64,000 bases of DNA from contig CAVTNM010000008.1 in assembly GCA_963736055.1 (NCBI GenBank), positions 868,001 to 932,000 on the forward strand, given 5' to 3'. The number at the start of each line of letters is the position of its first letter. Position 1 is the stretch's first letter. Origin of the DNA: AC-32 sp963736055 (GTDB taxonomy: Bacteria; Actinomycetota; Thermoleophilia; Gaiellales; Gaiellaceae). Positions 45,480 to 54,579 of this stretch are shown piece by piece. Made by a program: the position numbers and the translations under genes. Below the pieces are notes generated by a model. That model saw nothing but the letters and a program-made list of their open reading frames with translations, had not been told where the DNA came from and did no database searches.

Positions 45480-45848
45480 TCAGGTGAGCAGCCGTCTGAG
45501 TGCGAGCGCCGCGAACGAAGCTGCGGTTAGGAGCGCGGCCAGATCCCTCGCGGTAAGGATTCGCTTGAACTCGGCGCCGCTCTCCCGCAGCTCGATGTAG
45601 CCGACCGGGCTGACCGCCACGCCGCCACCACCACCACCGCCCGAGCCTTCGTTGCTCTCCACTGCCCCCGAGCCGCCGCCGCCGCCGAACGCGAAGCGCG
45701 CCTTTGCAACTGGAATCACGGTCACAGCTTCTCGCTGAACAGGTTCGCCGAAGATGGTCGACACCTGCGCCCGCTGCCCAACTGCCTCTCCGATTCGCTC
45801 GAGTAGCTCCGTCACCATCTCCGAGCGCCCGGTCGCCTTTACCGCCAT
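45480..45848 (-). CDS. GerW/YtfJ-family protein
   Basis: 122 aa. Helical start (SEMVTELLERIGEAVGQRAQVSTIFGEPVQ), VTVIPVAKARFAFGGGGGSG, a Gly-rich stretch and GVAVSPVGYIEL follow the GerW order (germination-spore protein in Bacillus). A C-terminal hydrophobic helix (LAALLTAASFAALALRRLL) is added. GerW homologues occur in non-sporulating actinobacteria, so sporulation is not implied. ATG at 45848 has GAAGGAG upstream. Confidence 0.85.
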   Translation of the reverse strand: MAVKATGRSEMVTELLERIGEAVGQRAQVSTIFGEPVQREAVTVIPVAKARFAFGGGGGSGAVESNEGSGGGGGGGVAVSPVGYIELRESGAEFKRILTARDLAALLTAASFAALALRRLLT

Positions 45849-45986
45849 CGCAGGCTCCTTCCCTCTTTCCGACCATCCTGCCTGACCGACGAGCTCAGGG
45901 GAAGGGCGAAGCCCGCTCGCTCCGCCAGGGTGGTTGTGGGCGGCCGGCGGACTCCTCGGTGGCTGGATCGCCGCCGCCACCGGCGC

Positions 45987-46730
45987 CTAGTCCGCCGGGT
46001 GCACCATCCAGACATTCGGCTCGAGGTAGAGCCCTTCGTCGCGTTCGCGGTCGATCTCTACCGGAACGAGCGCGCCCGGCACGACGTATGCGCCGGTCTC
46101 GGGAAACGCCATCTGCGCCCATTCCTCCCACTCCCCGACCGAGCCTGGGGCGCTCGTCGATTGCGGCGCGACCTTCACGATCTCGGCTCCGAGACGCTCG
46201 TGCGTCCTCAGCCACGGGTCGAAGTGAGTCCCGTCCGCGCGGCGCCAACCGATGTATCGCTCCATCGGAGTGAGCGGGTACAGATGCTTGAGGGTCGGCC
46301 GGACCGGAGCGATCAGCGCGTCGAGCCCGTGGTCGCGACCGATCTCGGCCATCCGCCGGATCATGCGACTGCTGAGACCCTCGCCCCGGCACTCGGGCGC
46401 AATCAAGATCTGCAGCGCGCAGAGCGCGGTCGGCTCCGGAGCTCCCTCTGCGAAGCGCGCTTCGACGACGGCGTCGAGGCCTCCGCTGGGCAGGCTCGCA
46501 GCCTCTCCGTCCCACCACGCGGGAACCGCCATCCCCACACCGACGACTTCCTCGCGCTCGTCATCCCAGGCGTAGAACTGAAACTCGGCGTATTCGCCGA
46601 TCACGCGGTCGAAGAGGCGCTCGAGAACTGGGTCGTGGTACATGAACTCGGGCCAGACCCTCTCCCTGAGGCTGGCTGCGTGTGGAAGCCGGCCGGGCCG
46701 CTCGGCACGCGTCGGAAAATCGAGCGCCAT
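45987..46730 (-). CDS. GNAT-like acetyltransferase
   Basis: 247 aa. ALQILIAPECRGEGLSSRMIRRMAEIGRDHGLDALIAPV is motif A of a GNAT fold; the C-terminal part is longer than usual (GTHFDPWLRTHERLGAEIVKVAPQS). Substrate unknown. Possibly cotranscribed with the GerW-like gene. Confidence 0.8.
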   Translation of the reverse strand: MALDFPTRAERPGRLPHAASLRERVWPEFMYHDPVLERLFDRVIGEYAEFQFYAWDDEREEVVGVGMAVPAWWDGEAASLPSGGLDAVVEARFAEGAPEPTALCALQILIAPECRGEGLSSRMIRRMAEIGRDHGLDALIAPVRPTLKHLYPLTPMERYIGWRRADGTHFDPWLRTHERLGAEIVKVAPQSTSAPGSVGEWEEWAQMAFPETGAYVVPGALVPVEIDRERDEGLYLEPNVWMVHPAD

Positions 46731-46894
46731 CAGGCGGAGCGTCTCAGAGGCGCGATCCCTGGGCGGCAGGGCCGCTACCGGCGACCCTCGGCAGACGTCG
46801 GCAACACCGCCGCGATCTGCGGGAATCTGCCGACGCGGCCGATGAGGTGCAAGACTCTCGGGTGCAGATCTCGTCCGGAAGGAAGGAGGGCGTC

Positions 46895-47188
46895 ATGATC
46901 GGGGCGCTGCTCGTCGGGCTCGTCGCCGGCGTGGTGGGACGGGCGCTGATGCCGGGGGATCCGTTCCGGCACATGAGCGGTCCCGCCTCTTGGGGTGTGT
47001 CCGTCCTCGTCGGGCTTGCCGGAGCGTTGGTCGGGTATGTGATCTTCACGGTCGGCCTCGGCATCGGCGATACCGACGCGTTCGACTGGGGCGGAATCCT
47101 CAGCGCGATCATCGGGGTGTTCATCGTGCTCGCGATCGTCGGCTGGGCGATGAAGCGCCGTCAGAGAGCGGGACAAGCCACGACCTGA
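46895..47188 (+). CDS. GlsB/YeaQ/YmgE-family membrane protein
   Basis: 97 aa with three hydrophobic segments (LLVGLVAGVVGRALMPG, VSVLVGLAGALVGYVIF, LSAIIGVFIVLAIVGWA). Matches the transglycosylase-associated/GlsB family of small stress-related inner-membrane proteins. Start ATG at 46895 with GGAAGGAGGG upstream. No enzymatic motif. Confidence 0.9.
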   Translation: MIGALLVGLVAGVVGRALMPGDPFRHMSGPASWGVSVLVGLAGALVGYVIFTVGLGIGDTDAFDWGGILSAIIGVFIVLAIVGWAMKRRQRAGQATT

Positions 47189-47235
47189 GGAAGCCACAAC
47201 CGTAGGGAGGGAGCCCATGGAGCTAGAGTCGGGGC

Positions 47236-47718
47236 ATGTCTGAGCAGAAGATGGTCGAGCTGTTTCAGGCGGCGCTCGCGCACCACGGTATTCAGGACAC
47301 GATCCTGGCGGTGGGGCAGTTCGAGCCGCGCGGCGTGTCCGGGTCGATGTTCGCCGGGGCCATGATCGGCGACGAGGTCGGCGGATCGGTCGGGTTCGGT
47401 GTGGGCGTGCTCGCAGGAAGGAAGGCCGGCAGGACGGCGAGCGGGCTGCCGGCAGAGGTGATGGTGGGCGTCTCCGAGACAAAGGTGTACGGCCTGGAAG
47501 GCCGTAGCCGGCGCGAGGAGCCGGGCGACATCCTGTTCACTGTTCCACGCGAGGGGCTCACCGCCAAGGTGCACCAGCGGGTCAACGTCCGCGTGCTCGA
47601 GCTGATCGACGAGGAGACGGGCTCGCGAATCGAGCTCGAGGGGAACAGGCTCCCGATCACCCACTCCAAGGATGTCCTGAACGTCCTCGAGGAGTCGGCG
47701 GGACAGGCGACCAGCTGA
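47236..47718 (+). CDS. Conserved hypothetical protein
   Basis: 160 aa. A glycine-rich segment GAMIGDEVGGSVGFGVGVLAGRKAGRTASGLP sits inside an otherwise alpha/beta protein. No family recognised; no signal peptide. Together with the preceding YeaQ-like gene it may belong to a stress transcript. Convergent with the Holin-X gene. Confidence 0.65.
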   Translation: MSEQKMVELFQAALAHHGIQDTILAVGQFEPRGVSGSMFAGAMIGDEVGGSVGFGVGVLAGRKAGRTASGLPAEVMVGVSETKVYGLEGRSRREEPGDILFTVPREGLTAKVHQRVNVRVLELIDEETGSRIELEGNRLPITHSKDVLNVLEESAGQATS

Positions 47719-47728
47719 GCAGCGTTCC

Positions 47729-48451
47729 CTAGCTGTCCGGCTCCCCGCGCTTGAGCACGGTCGTCGCGACCCTGAGGCCGTAGCGTCCGGGCATCAGCAC
47801 GACGTCCCACACCTGATTGACGACGCCGCCGCCGGGCAGGTCTTCCGCGAGCGTCTCGACCATGTCGTCGGAGGCCTCGAGGATGTCCCCGCCGGCATCG
47901 ACCACACCGCCGGCCATGCCGGTCGCCATTGGCACGGCCGCCGCCGCGATCTCGACCGTGACCGCGGGCGCGAGCCGCTCGAGGGTCCTACGGACGTCCT
48001 CTTCGGCCTCGGCTCGGGCGCGCTCGAGGTCCTTCGCGGCTTCTTCTGGCCCGGCCGAGAAGACCCTCCACCACTTCCAGCCCGACACCTTCCCGGCGCG
48101 AACCGACAGCGCGACCGCGAGCACCACCCCGACCACAATCCAGGCGACGGCTAGGACGAGCGCCGCCAGCCACGGGGAGAGGACGGAGGTCAGCCCGAGC
48201 ATCGCGCCCACGTTTACGAAGGCGAAGGCGGTCAGAAAGGCGACTGCTGCTACGAGGGCCGCGGCGATGTCGCGCGCCGCTCGGCGGACCTGGGGCATGT
48301 TTCTGGAGGCGGCAAGCTGCGCCTCGCAGAAGACGAGGACGCTCAGGTCGCGCCCGAGCTGGACGAGCAGGTCGGTTAGGGCCTCGTTCTCGTCCTGCTC
48401 CGCCCTTTCGTCGTCGGTCGGGGCGGCGGTCGTGTCCGACGGCTCGGCCAC
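47729..48451 (-). CDS. Holin-X-type (phage holin superfamily) membrane protein
   Basis: 240 aa. LTDLLVQLGRDLSVLVFCEAQLA, then two transmembrane helices (IAAALVAAVAFLTAFAFVNVGAML, PWLAALVLAVAWIVVGVVLAVAL), the pattern of actinobacterial Holin-X/phage_holin_3_6 proteins. Despite the name these are chromosomal and no lysis module is nearby. The C-terminal half is a long helix of unknown role. Confidence 0.82.
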   Translation of the reverse strand: MAEPSDTTAAPTDDERAEQDENEALTDLLVQLGRDLSVLVFCEAQLAASRNMPQVRRAARDIAAALVAAVAFLTAFAFVNVGAMLGLTSVLSPWLAALVLAVAWIVVGVVLAVALSVRAGKVSGWKWWRVFSAGPEEAAKDLERARAEAEEDVRRTLERLAPAVTVEIAAAAVPMATGMAGGVVDAGGDILEASDDMVETLAEDLPGGGVVNQVWDVVLMPGRYGLRVATTVLKRGEPDS

Positions 48452-48486
48452 GAGCTCAGGCTAACGCAGGGGGTAGGTTGGGCGCG

Positions 48487-49161
48487 ATGCCGCTGCAGAA
48501 CCGGGTTTCGCCGCTCGGCCGGCTGATCGCGACTCCCGAGCGCGGGCTCGTCTACGGGAACCGCGGCTGCCTGCACGACGCCGAGGGAAGGATCCGGCGC
48601 GGCCACAATGGCAAGCGCTGGATCGCGTGCCGCCTCGAGTTTCGCGGCTGGCACCGGCAGCCGCTGATGCAGCCCGGGCGCTTCACGGAGCTCTTCTTCC
48701 TCGACGAAGCGACCGCGCTCGCGGCCGGTCACCGGGCCTGCGCGCTGTGCCGCCGCGAGGACTACGTCCGGCTGACCGCCTTCTGGAGCGAGCTCCACCC
48801 CGGCCAGGTCGGCGCCGACGCGATCGACGTGCAGCTCCACCGCGAGCGGCTCGAGCCCGGCACGTGGGCCCGCCGCCAGCACGCAGCGCGGTTCGACGAG
48901 CTGCCCGACGGTGCCTACGTGCTGCTCGACGGTGAGGCGTCCGTCGTGGTCGGTGACGCGCTTCTGCGCTGGACGCCGGCGGGTTACAGGCGGCACCGCC
49001 GCCGTCCGGCCGGAGGCGATGCGGTCCTTCTCACGCCGCCCTCGCTCGTCTCGGTCCTGCGCGCCGACTGGACGCCCGTGGTGCCGCTCTTGCATCCGTC
49101 TGCCTTGCCGCAGGACGGGGACGAGGACAGAATCCCGCGCAGGCCGCAGGCAACCCGATGA
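48487..49161 (+). CDS. Conserved hypothetical protein with CxxC
   Basis: 224 aa. GNRGCLHDAEGRIRRGHNGKRWIACRLEF and FTELFFLDEATALAAGHRACALCRREDY recur in a bacterial family I recognise only as uncharacterised; the second block recalls the Ada-type metal-binding motif. Soluble. ATG at 48487. Stop overlaps the next start (ATGA). Confidence 0.7.
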   Translation: MPLQNRVSPLGRLIATPERGLVYGNRGCLHDAEGRIRRGHNGKRWIACRLEFRGWHRQPLMQPGRFTELFFLDEATALAAGHRACALCRREDYVRLTAFWSELHPGQVGADAIDVQLHRERLEPGTWARRQHAARFDELPDGAYVLLDGEASVVVGDALLRWTPAGYRRHRRRPAGGDAVLLTPPSLVSVLRADWTPVVPLLHPSALPQDGDEDRIPRRPQATR

Positions 49162-49532
49162 TCCAGACCTCGAAACAGCTCCTGCTCTCCTGGCTGGCGA
49201 ACGCCGTCGTCCTCGCCGTGGTCACGGGAGTCCTCAGCGGCGTGACGGCCGACTCGGCCGGGTCGCTGATCAAGGCGGCCGCGCTCTTCGGGATCCTGAA
49301 CACGATCGTCAAGCCCGTCTTGCGGCTGCTCACGCTGCCACTCGCTGTCATCACGCTGGGCCTGATCTGGTTCGGCGTGGCGATGGTGATGCTGTGGCTC
49401 ACGTCGCTGTTCATCGACGGCTTCGACATCGACGGTTTCATGACCCTCGTCTGGGCGACGATCATCGTCTGGGTCGTCAACGTCGTGCTCGACTTCGTGC
49501 CCGGGCCCTGGCGCGGGACACGCCGGGACTAG
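49158..49532 (+). CDS. Phage holin 4_2 / YvlD-family membrane protein
   Basis: 124 aa, four hydrophobic segments. SLIKAAALFGILNTIVKPVLRLLTLPLAVITLGLIWFGVAMVMLWLTSLF is the conserved YvlD-family core. Known in Bacillus as part of envelope-stress loci; not a true phage holin. Coupled to the preceding gene. Confidence 0.9.
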   Translation: MIQTSKQLLLSWLANAVVLAVVTGVLSGVTADSAGSLIKAAALFGILNTIVKPVLRLLTLPLAVITLGLIWFGVAMVMLWLTSLFIDGFDIDGFMTLVWATIIVWVVNVVLDFVPGPWRGTRRD

Positions 49533-49648
49533 GTGGTGCGCGACGTGCCGGGCAAGTCGACCGCGAGTAGCTTCGGCGCCTCTTGTGACGACGCCCGAGC
49601 GGGGTAGAGTCTTTCCGTCCAGTCGGAGGTCTCACGGGTCTCCCTGCC

Positions 49649-52348
49649 ATGTCCACGAGCCACCAGATCTCACCGGAGGGCGACGACGTTTTCGCGCACG
49701 CGCGCCTGCAGGTGGAGGCCGCGGACGCGGGGGTCAGGTTCCTGGCCGAGGCGGGCGAGGCGCTCGCGGCCTCGCTCGACCGCGAGGCGACGCTCGTGCG
49801 CGTGGCCCATCTGGCGATCCCGACTCTCGCCGACTGGTGCATCGTCGACGTCCTCGAGAGCGACGGCGCGACGATCCATCAGGTGGCGGTGGCGGCCGTC
49901 GATCCCGCGAAGGAGGACCTCCTGCGCGAGATGCGGATGCTCTATCCGCCGTCGATGGACTCGCCTCAGCCGGCCGCCAGGGCACTGCGGGCAGGCAAGG
50001 CCGTCGTCTTCCGTGAGTTCAGCCCCGAGTCCCTGGCCTCGACCGTCCGGGACGACCGGCACCTCGAGCTGATCACGAAGCTGGCGCCACGGGCCGCGAT
50101 GGCCGTGCCGCTTGTCGCGCGCGGGCACACGCTCGGCGCGCTGACCCTCTCCTGGTCCGAGTCGGACCGCGAGTACGGCGCCGCCGAGGTCGCCCTCGCG
50201 GAAGGTCTTGCGAGCCGCGCCGCCCTCGCCGTGGACAATGCGATGCTCTTCGCGCGGGAGCGGGAGGCACGCGCGGACGCGGAGGACGCGGTCGCGCGAC
50301 TGCGCGACCTCGAGGTGATCTCGCAGGCAGCGCTCGCGCACCTCGATCTCGACAGTCTGCTGGCGAACCTGCTCGACAAGATCCGCACCGTGATGCGTGC
50401 GGATACCGCGGTCGCCCTGTTGCTCGAGGAGGAAAGCGAGGAGCTGGTCGCCCGCTGGTCGACGGGCCTCGAGCAGGAGGTCGAAGCCGGCGAACGCGTC
50501 TCCCTCGGTCACGGCTTTGCCGGCCGCGTCGCCGAGGAGCGCCGGCCGGTCTTCATCCCCGACGTGAGCGAGGCCGAGCTGGTCAACCCGCTCCTCGCCG
50601 AGAAGGGGCTGCAGTCCCTGCTCGGGGTGCCGCTGCTCGCCGAGGGCCAGCTGCTGGGGGTCCTCCACGTCGGGACGATGGAGCCGCGGATCTTCAGCGA
50701 GCACGACGAGCGCACGCTGCAGCTGCTCGCCGACCGGGTTTCTCTCGCGATCGAGCAGTCGCGCCTCTACGAGGAGGAACGCGCGGCCACCCGCAGGCTC
50801 GAGTTCCTTGCCGAGGCGAGCGAGTTGCTCGGGTCCACGCTCGACCACACCACGGCGCTTCGGCGCCTGAGCACGCTGGCGGTGCGGTACCTGGGCAACT
50901 GGTGCCTGATCGACATCGTCGACCCGTCGGGCCGGCTCGAGCGCCTGGCCGTCGCGCACTCCGACCCTGGGCAGATCGACGAGGGCAGCGGGTTCCACGA
51001 AGGCTTCCCGCCGAACCTCGGCGCTCCGCACGGTCCCGGCCATGTGATCCGCACCGGGCGGCCCGAGCTGATCCGCCAGGTCACCGACGATCATCTGCGG
51101 GAGGCAAGCCGAGGGGACAGCGGCAGGCTCGAGTCGCTGCAGAAGATCGGGATGACCTCGTCCATCTCGCTGCCGCTGCTCGCACGTGGGCGCGTGCTCG
51201 GTGCGCTGACCCTGCTGTCCGACCGGCCCGAGCGCCTCTTCGGCGCCGACGACCTGGCAACCGCGGAGGAGCTGGGCCGACGGGTCGCCATCGCCGTCGA
51301 CAACGCCCGGCTCTTCGACGAGGCCGAGCGGCGCGGCGACGCGGCTCGAGTTCTCGAGCATGTCGCCGACGGCGTCTTCCTGCTCGACTCGGACGGCCTC
51401 GTTCGGCTCTGGAACCGCGCGGCCGAGTCGATCACGCTCCTGTCGGCCAGGGAGGTCGTCGGGCGCCCGGCCATGGAGGCGATCCCGGGCTGGGCCCAGA
51501 TCGTCGAGCGCGTGCCCGTCACGGGCGCGCCGGCGGCCGCGGTGCGGGCGGAGACGCTGCCGATCCAGCTGCCGGACCGTGAGCTCTGGCTGTCGATCGT
51601 CGGCGCCGATTTCGGCGAAGGAACCGTCTATGCCTTCCGGGACCTGACCGAGGAGCGGGTGCTCGAGGAGCTGAGGGCGGACTTCGTCTCGACGGTCTCG
51701 CACGAGCTGCGAACTCCGCTCGCCGCAATCTACGGCGCGGCGTTGACGCTTCAGCGTGAGGACCTGCGCCTGGAGGACACCCAGCGCGAGAAGCTGCTGT
51801 CCATGATCTCCGGCGAGTCGGACCGGCTCGCGCGAACGGTCAACGACATCCTCTGGGCGAGCAAGCTCGACGCCGACCGCCTGCCGATCACGATCGGGAG
51901 CTACGACGCCGAGGAGCTAACGCGCACAGTGGTGGACGTCGCCCGGCTCCACCTGCCGTCGAAGATCGAGCTCTCGCTCAAGCTCGAACCGGACCTCCCG
52001 CCGGTGGCGGCCGATCCGGACAAGGTGAGCCAGGTGCTGACGAACCTCGTGGACAACGCGATCAAGTACTCGCCCGACGGCGGGTCCGTCGACATCGAGG
52101 TCACGAAGCGCGACCACACCCTGCGCTTCAGCATCAGCGACCGGGGGCTCGGGATCGCGCAGGCCGAACAGCGGCGGATCTTCGAGAAGTTCTACCGCGT
52201 CGACCCGAACCTCACCCGCGGCGTGGGCGGCACCGGGCTCGGCCTCTACATCTGCCAGGAGCTCGTGCGGCGGATGAACGGGACGATCTGGGTCGAGTCG
52301 AGGGAGCTCGAGGGCTCCCGCTTCACCTTCGAGCTGCCGGTAGCGTGA
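49649..52348 (+). CDS. Multi-GAF/PAS cytosolic sensor histidine kinase
   Basis: 899 aa. Three GAF domains (about 30-190, 225-370, 390-550), a PAS domain (about 560-665), HisKA with FVSTVSHELRTPLAAIYGA (acceptor His near 684) and HATPase with NLVDNAIKYSPDGG, DRGLGIAQ, GVGGTGLGLYI. No membrane helix, so probably senses cytosolic ligands or redox state. No response regulator gene beside it. Its last 26 bp overlap the opposite-strand kinase gene. Confidence 0.93.
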   Translation: MSTSHQISPEGDDVFAHARLQVEAADAGVRFLAEAGEALAASLDREATLVRVAHLAIPTLADWCIVDVLESDGATIHQVAVAAVDPAKEDLLREMRMLYPPSMDSPQPAARALRAGKAVVFREFSPESLASTVRDDRHLELITKLAPRAAMAVPLVARGHTLGALTLSWSESDREYGAAEVALAEGLASRAALAVDNAMLFAREREARADAEDAVARLRDLEVISQAALAHLDLDSLLANLLDKIRTVMRADTAVALLLEEESEELVARWSTGLEQEVEAGERVSLGHGFAGRVAEERRPVFIPDVSEAELVNPLLAEKGLQSLLGVPLLAEGQLLGVLHVGTMEPRIFSEHDERTLQLLADRVSLAIEQSRLYEEERAATRRLEFLAEASELLGSTLDHTTALRRLSTLAVRYLGNWCLIDIVDPSGRLERLAVAHSDPGQIDEGSGFHEGFPPNLGAPHGPGHVIRTGRPELIRQVTDDHLREASRGDSGRLESLQKIGMTSSISLPLLARGRVLGALTLLSDRPERLFGADDLATAEELGRRVAIAVDNARLFDEAERRGDAARVLEHVADGVFLLDSDGLVRLWNRAAESITLLSAREVVGRPAMEAIPGWAQIVERVPVTGAPAAAVRAETLPIQLPDRELWLSIVGADFGEGTVYAFRDLTEERVLEELRADFVSTVSHELRTPLAAIYGAALTLQREDLRLEDTQREKLLSMISGESDRLARTVNDILWASKLDADRLPITIGSYDAEELTRTVVDVARLHLPSKIELSLKLEPDLPPVAADPDKVSQVLTNLVDNAIKYSPDGGSVDIEVTKRDHTLRFSISDRGLGIAQAEQRRIFEKFYRVDPNLTRGVGGTGLGLYICQELVRRMNGTIWVESRELEGSRFTFELPVA

Positions 52349-53069
52349 ACGTGAAGCGGGCGCCGCGCGGGCGCACCTTTTCGTAGCGCAAGGCGCCGCC
52401 GACCGCCCTGGCGTATGCGAACGCGATCGCCAGCCCGAGGCCCGCTCCCGGTGCTCCCAGCTGTCGAGCTACCTCGCCGCGACTGAAGCGCTCGAAGAGG
52501 CGCGGGACGAACTCGGGCGCGACCCCGTCGCCGTGATCCTCGACGACGAGGCTGTACACCTCCGAGCGCACGGCCTTGACCTCGACCGGCGGCTGTCCGT
52601 ACCGGAGCGCGTTCAGGATCAGGTTCGCGGTCACGCGCTCGAAGGCGAGCACGTCCGTTGTCACCTCGTGCTCCGGGTCGACCTTGACCTCGATGTCGTC
52701 GAGCCGGCCCGCCGCGATCCGCGGCAGCAGCGCGTCGAGCCGCTCTCTCGGCCGGAACGGCTCCAGCGCGAGCAACAGCGGCTCGGCGTCGAGGCGCGAC
52801 AGGTCGAGTAGCTGGTCGGCGAGGTCTCGCAGCCGGCCGGTCTGCTCGAACAGGGTCGCGCGAAGCTCGTGCACCTGGCCGCGCTGGAGCTCGTCGCCGC
52901 GCAGGTGGAGCGTGGCCGCGATCCCGTGGACCACCGAGATCGGAGTGCGCAGCTCGTGCGAAGCGAGCGCGACGAACTCGTTGTTCCGTGCCTCGGCGTC
53001 GGCCAGCCCGCGCAGGATCTGCTCGAGCAGGTCAAGAGCCCGTTCCTCGGATTCCAGGCGAGCAGACAT
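52323..53069 (-). CDS. Short cytosolic histidine kinase
   Basis: 248 aa. Short N-terminal coil, then HisKA (FVALASHELRTPISVVHGIAATLH) and HATPase (LILNALRYGQPP, DHGDGVAPE, GAPGAGLGLAIAFAYARAVGG). Only about 30 residues precede the HisKA domain, so it has no sensor of its own and likely needs a partner. Tail-to-tail overlap of 26 bp with the multi-GAF kinase. Confidence 0.9.
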   Translation of the reverse strand: MSARLESEERALDLLEQILRGLADAEARNNEFVALASHELRTPISVVHGIAATLHLRGDELQRGQVHELRATLFEQTGRLRDLADQLLDLSRLDAEPLLLALEPFRPRERLDALLPRIAAGRLDDIEVKVDPEHEVTTDVLAFERVTANLILNALRYGQPPVEVKAVRSEVYSLVVEDHGDGVAPEFVPRLFERFSRGEVARQLGAPGAGLGLAIAFAYARAVGGALRYEKVRPRGARFTFTLPAARR

Positions 53070-53110
53070 GTCCCCGCCGACGGTTGTCTCCCCGCTCGGG
53101 GCGATCGAAA

Positions 53111-53136
53111 CGCCGAAGCGGCCTTTCGGCCGCTTC
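53111..53136 (-). terminator. Strong hairpin after the DUF6458 gene
   Basis: 11-bp perfect stem CCGAAGCGGCC with loop TTTC. It lies 24 bp downstream of the DUF6458 stop on the minus strand, before the kinase start at 53069. No U-tract, as usual in such GC-rich genomes. Confidence 0.6.
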
Positions 53137-53159
53137 GGATTCGCTCGTTCGAACTGCTC

Positions 53160-53390
53160 TTAGAAGCCGGGTGGCGGCGCTTCCTCGACGTAGCCGCTCC
53201 GACGGCGTGACCAGTAGCCGGGGCCCGCCCACGTCGACCAGTAGACCATCGAGATCACGCCCCCGACGATCCCCACGATCAACAGGATCCAGCCGATCGT
53301 CTGAATGTCGACGCCCGAGACCTCCTTGTTCACCGCGAAGGCCAGGATCGCGCCGCCGGCGATCAGCAGAATGCTTGCTCCGAGTCCCAT
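53160..53390 (-). CDS. DUF6458 family small membrane protein
   Basis: 76 aa. Two hydrophobic segments (GASILLIAGGAILAFAVNKEVSG, TIGWILLIVGIVGGVISMVYW), then WSRRRSGYVEEAPPPGF. Matches a small actinobacterial membrane-protein family of unknown function. ATG at 53390 with AAGGAGG upstream. Confidence 0.82.
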   Translation of the reverse strand: MGLGASILLIAGGAILAFAVNKEVSGVDIQTIGWILLIVGIVGGVISMVYWSTWAGPGYWSRRRSGYVEEAPPPGF

Positions 53391-53532
53391 CAAACCTCCT
53401 TGTGTTTGCGGAACCCCGCCTACCCAGATCGGTCAAGCCTGAACCTCGCTCGTTGCAGGAGTTTCGAGCGGCTCGGAAGCGGCGTTCGCTTCCCTCCCTA
53501 CTCCGCCTCCGCGTCGAGTAGTCTCGGGCGCG

Positions 53533-54579
53533 GTGCGCAGGGGATCGATCTTCCAGCTGGTCGGGCTCGGAGTCGTGTTCGGCGCATGTGCCGCCGCGGT
53601 CGCGCTCCTGGTGCCATGGCTTCCCGATCCCGCAAGCAAGCAGGCCGACCGGATCGACTTCCTCTTCTGGTTCGTGACCGTGATCTGCATCGCGATCTTC
53701 GCGCTCGTCGCGGCGGTGATCGTGTACGCGGTCCTGAAGTTCCGTGTCCGGCCCGACGACGACTCGGACGGCCCGCCGGTGCACGGCAATACGGGTCTCG
53801 AGATCGCCTGGACAGCGGTGCCGGCGGTCCTCGTCACTGCGATCTCGATCGCGAGCGCGGTCATCCTCACCGAGAACGAGCGGGTTCCGCACGCGGCGGC
53901 GGGTGTCCCCCGCGACCCGCTCCGGCCGCTCGTCGTCGACGTCGTCGCCCAACAGTTCGCCTGGCTCTTCAAGTACCCGGGGTACCACAACGCGACCTCG
54001 TCGACATTACGCCTCCCGGTCAACAAGACCGTCGTTCTGCGGCTGACTTCGCTCGATGTGATCCACTCGTTCTGGGTGCCCGAGTTCAGCCAGAAGCAGG
54101 ACGCGGTCCCGGGTCTCATCACGCGGCTCGTGATCACGCCGAAGCGCCTCGGCACGTATCCCGTGATCTGCACCGAGCTCTGCGGTCTCGGCCACGCGTT
54201 GATGCGGTCGCAGTCGGAGGTGACGTCGACGTCGAAGTTCCGGGCCTGGGCCGCGAGCCAGCAGCCCGCCGGCGGCAGCGGCTCGGCTTCCGGAGGGCCG
54301 TCCGGCAAGGCGCTGTTCGTCTCGAACGGCTGCAACGGCTGCCACACGTTCAAGCCGGCCGGCTCGACGGGAACCGTCGGCCCGGACCTCGACGATCTCA
54401 CCGCTGAGGCAAAGCAGGCGGGCAAGCCCCTGGAGGACTTCATCCGGGAGTCGATCGTCGACCCGAACGCCTACGTCGCGCCTCGCTACCCGAAGGGGGT
54501 CATGCCGGAGACCTTCAAGAGCCTGCCTCCGGCGCAGATCGAGGCGCTAGTGAAGTTCCTCTCCGGAGGCTCGCAGTGA
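53533..54579 (+). CDS. coxB: Cytochrome c oxidase subunit II with fused cytochrome c (caa3 type)
   Basis: 348 aa. Two N-terminal helices, then the cupredoxin with the CuA centre (DVIHSFWVPEF and CTELCGLGHALM at about 213-224), then a C-terminal cytochrome c domain with CNGCH at 267-271 and MPETF as axial Met region. Receives electrons directly from the cytochrome c pool in the membrane's outer face. GTG start; stop overlaps coxA (GTGA, 54576-54579). Confidence 0.96.
   Translation: MRRGSIFQLVGLGVVFGACAAAVALLVPWLPDPASKQADRIDFLFWFVTVICIAIFALVAAVIVYAVLKFRVRPDDDSDGPPVHGNTGLEIAWTAVPAVLVTAISIASAVILTENERVPHAAAGVPRDPLRPLVVDVVAQQFAWLFKYPGYHNATSSTLRLPVNKTVVLRLTSLDVIHSFWVPEFSQKQDAVPGLITRLVITPKRLGTYPVICTELCGLGHALMRSQSEVTSTSKFRAWAASQQPAGGSGSASGGPSGKALFVSNGCNGCHTFKPAGSTGTVGPDLDDLTAEAKQAGKPLEDFIRESIVDPNAYVAPRYPKGVMPETFKSLPPAQIEALVKFLSGGSQ

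Noticed and set aside
45480..45848. Evidence for endospore formation from GerW- and SpoIID-like genes
   Set aside because: Both families are widespread in non-sporulating actinobacteria; no spore-specific sigma factors or other spo genes are here.
47729..49532. Possible prophage remnant because two genes carry holin-family names
   Set aside because: Both are chromosomal Holin-X/YvlD-type membrane proteins; no integrase, capsid or lysis genes nearby.
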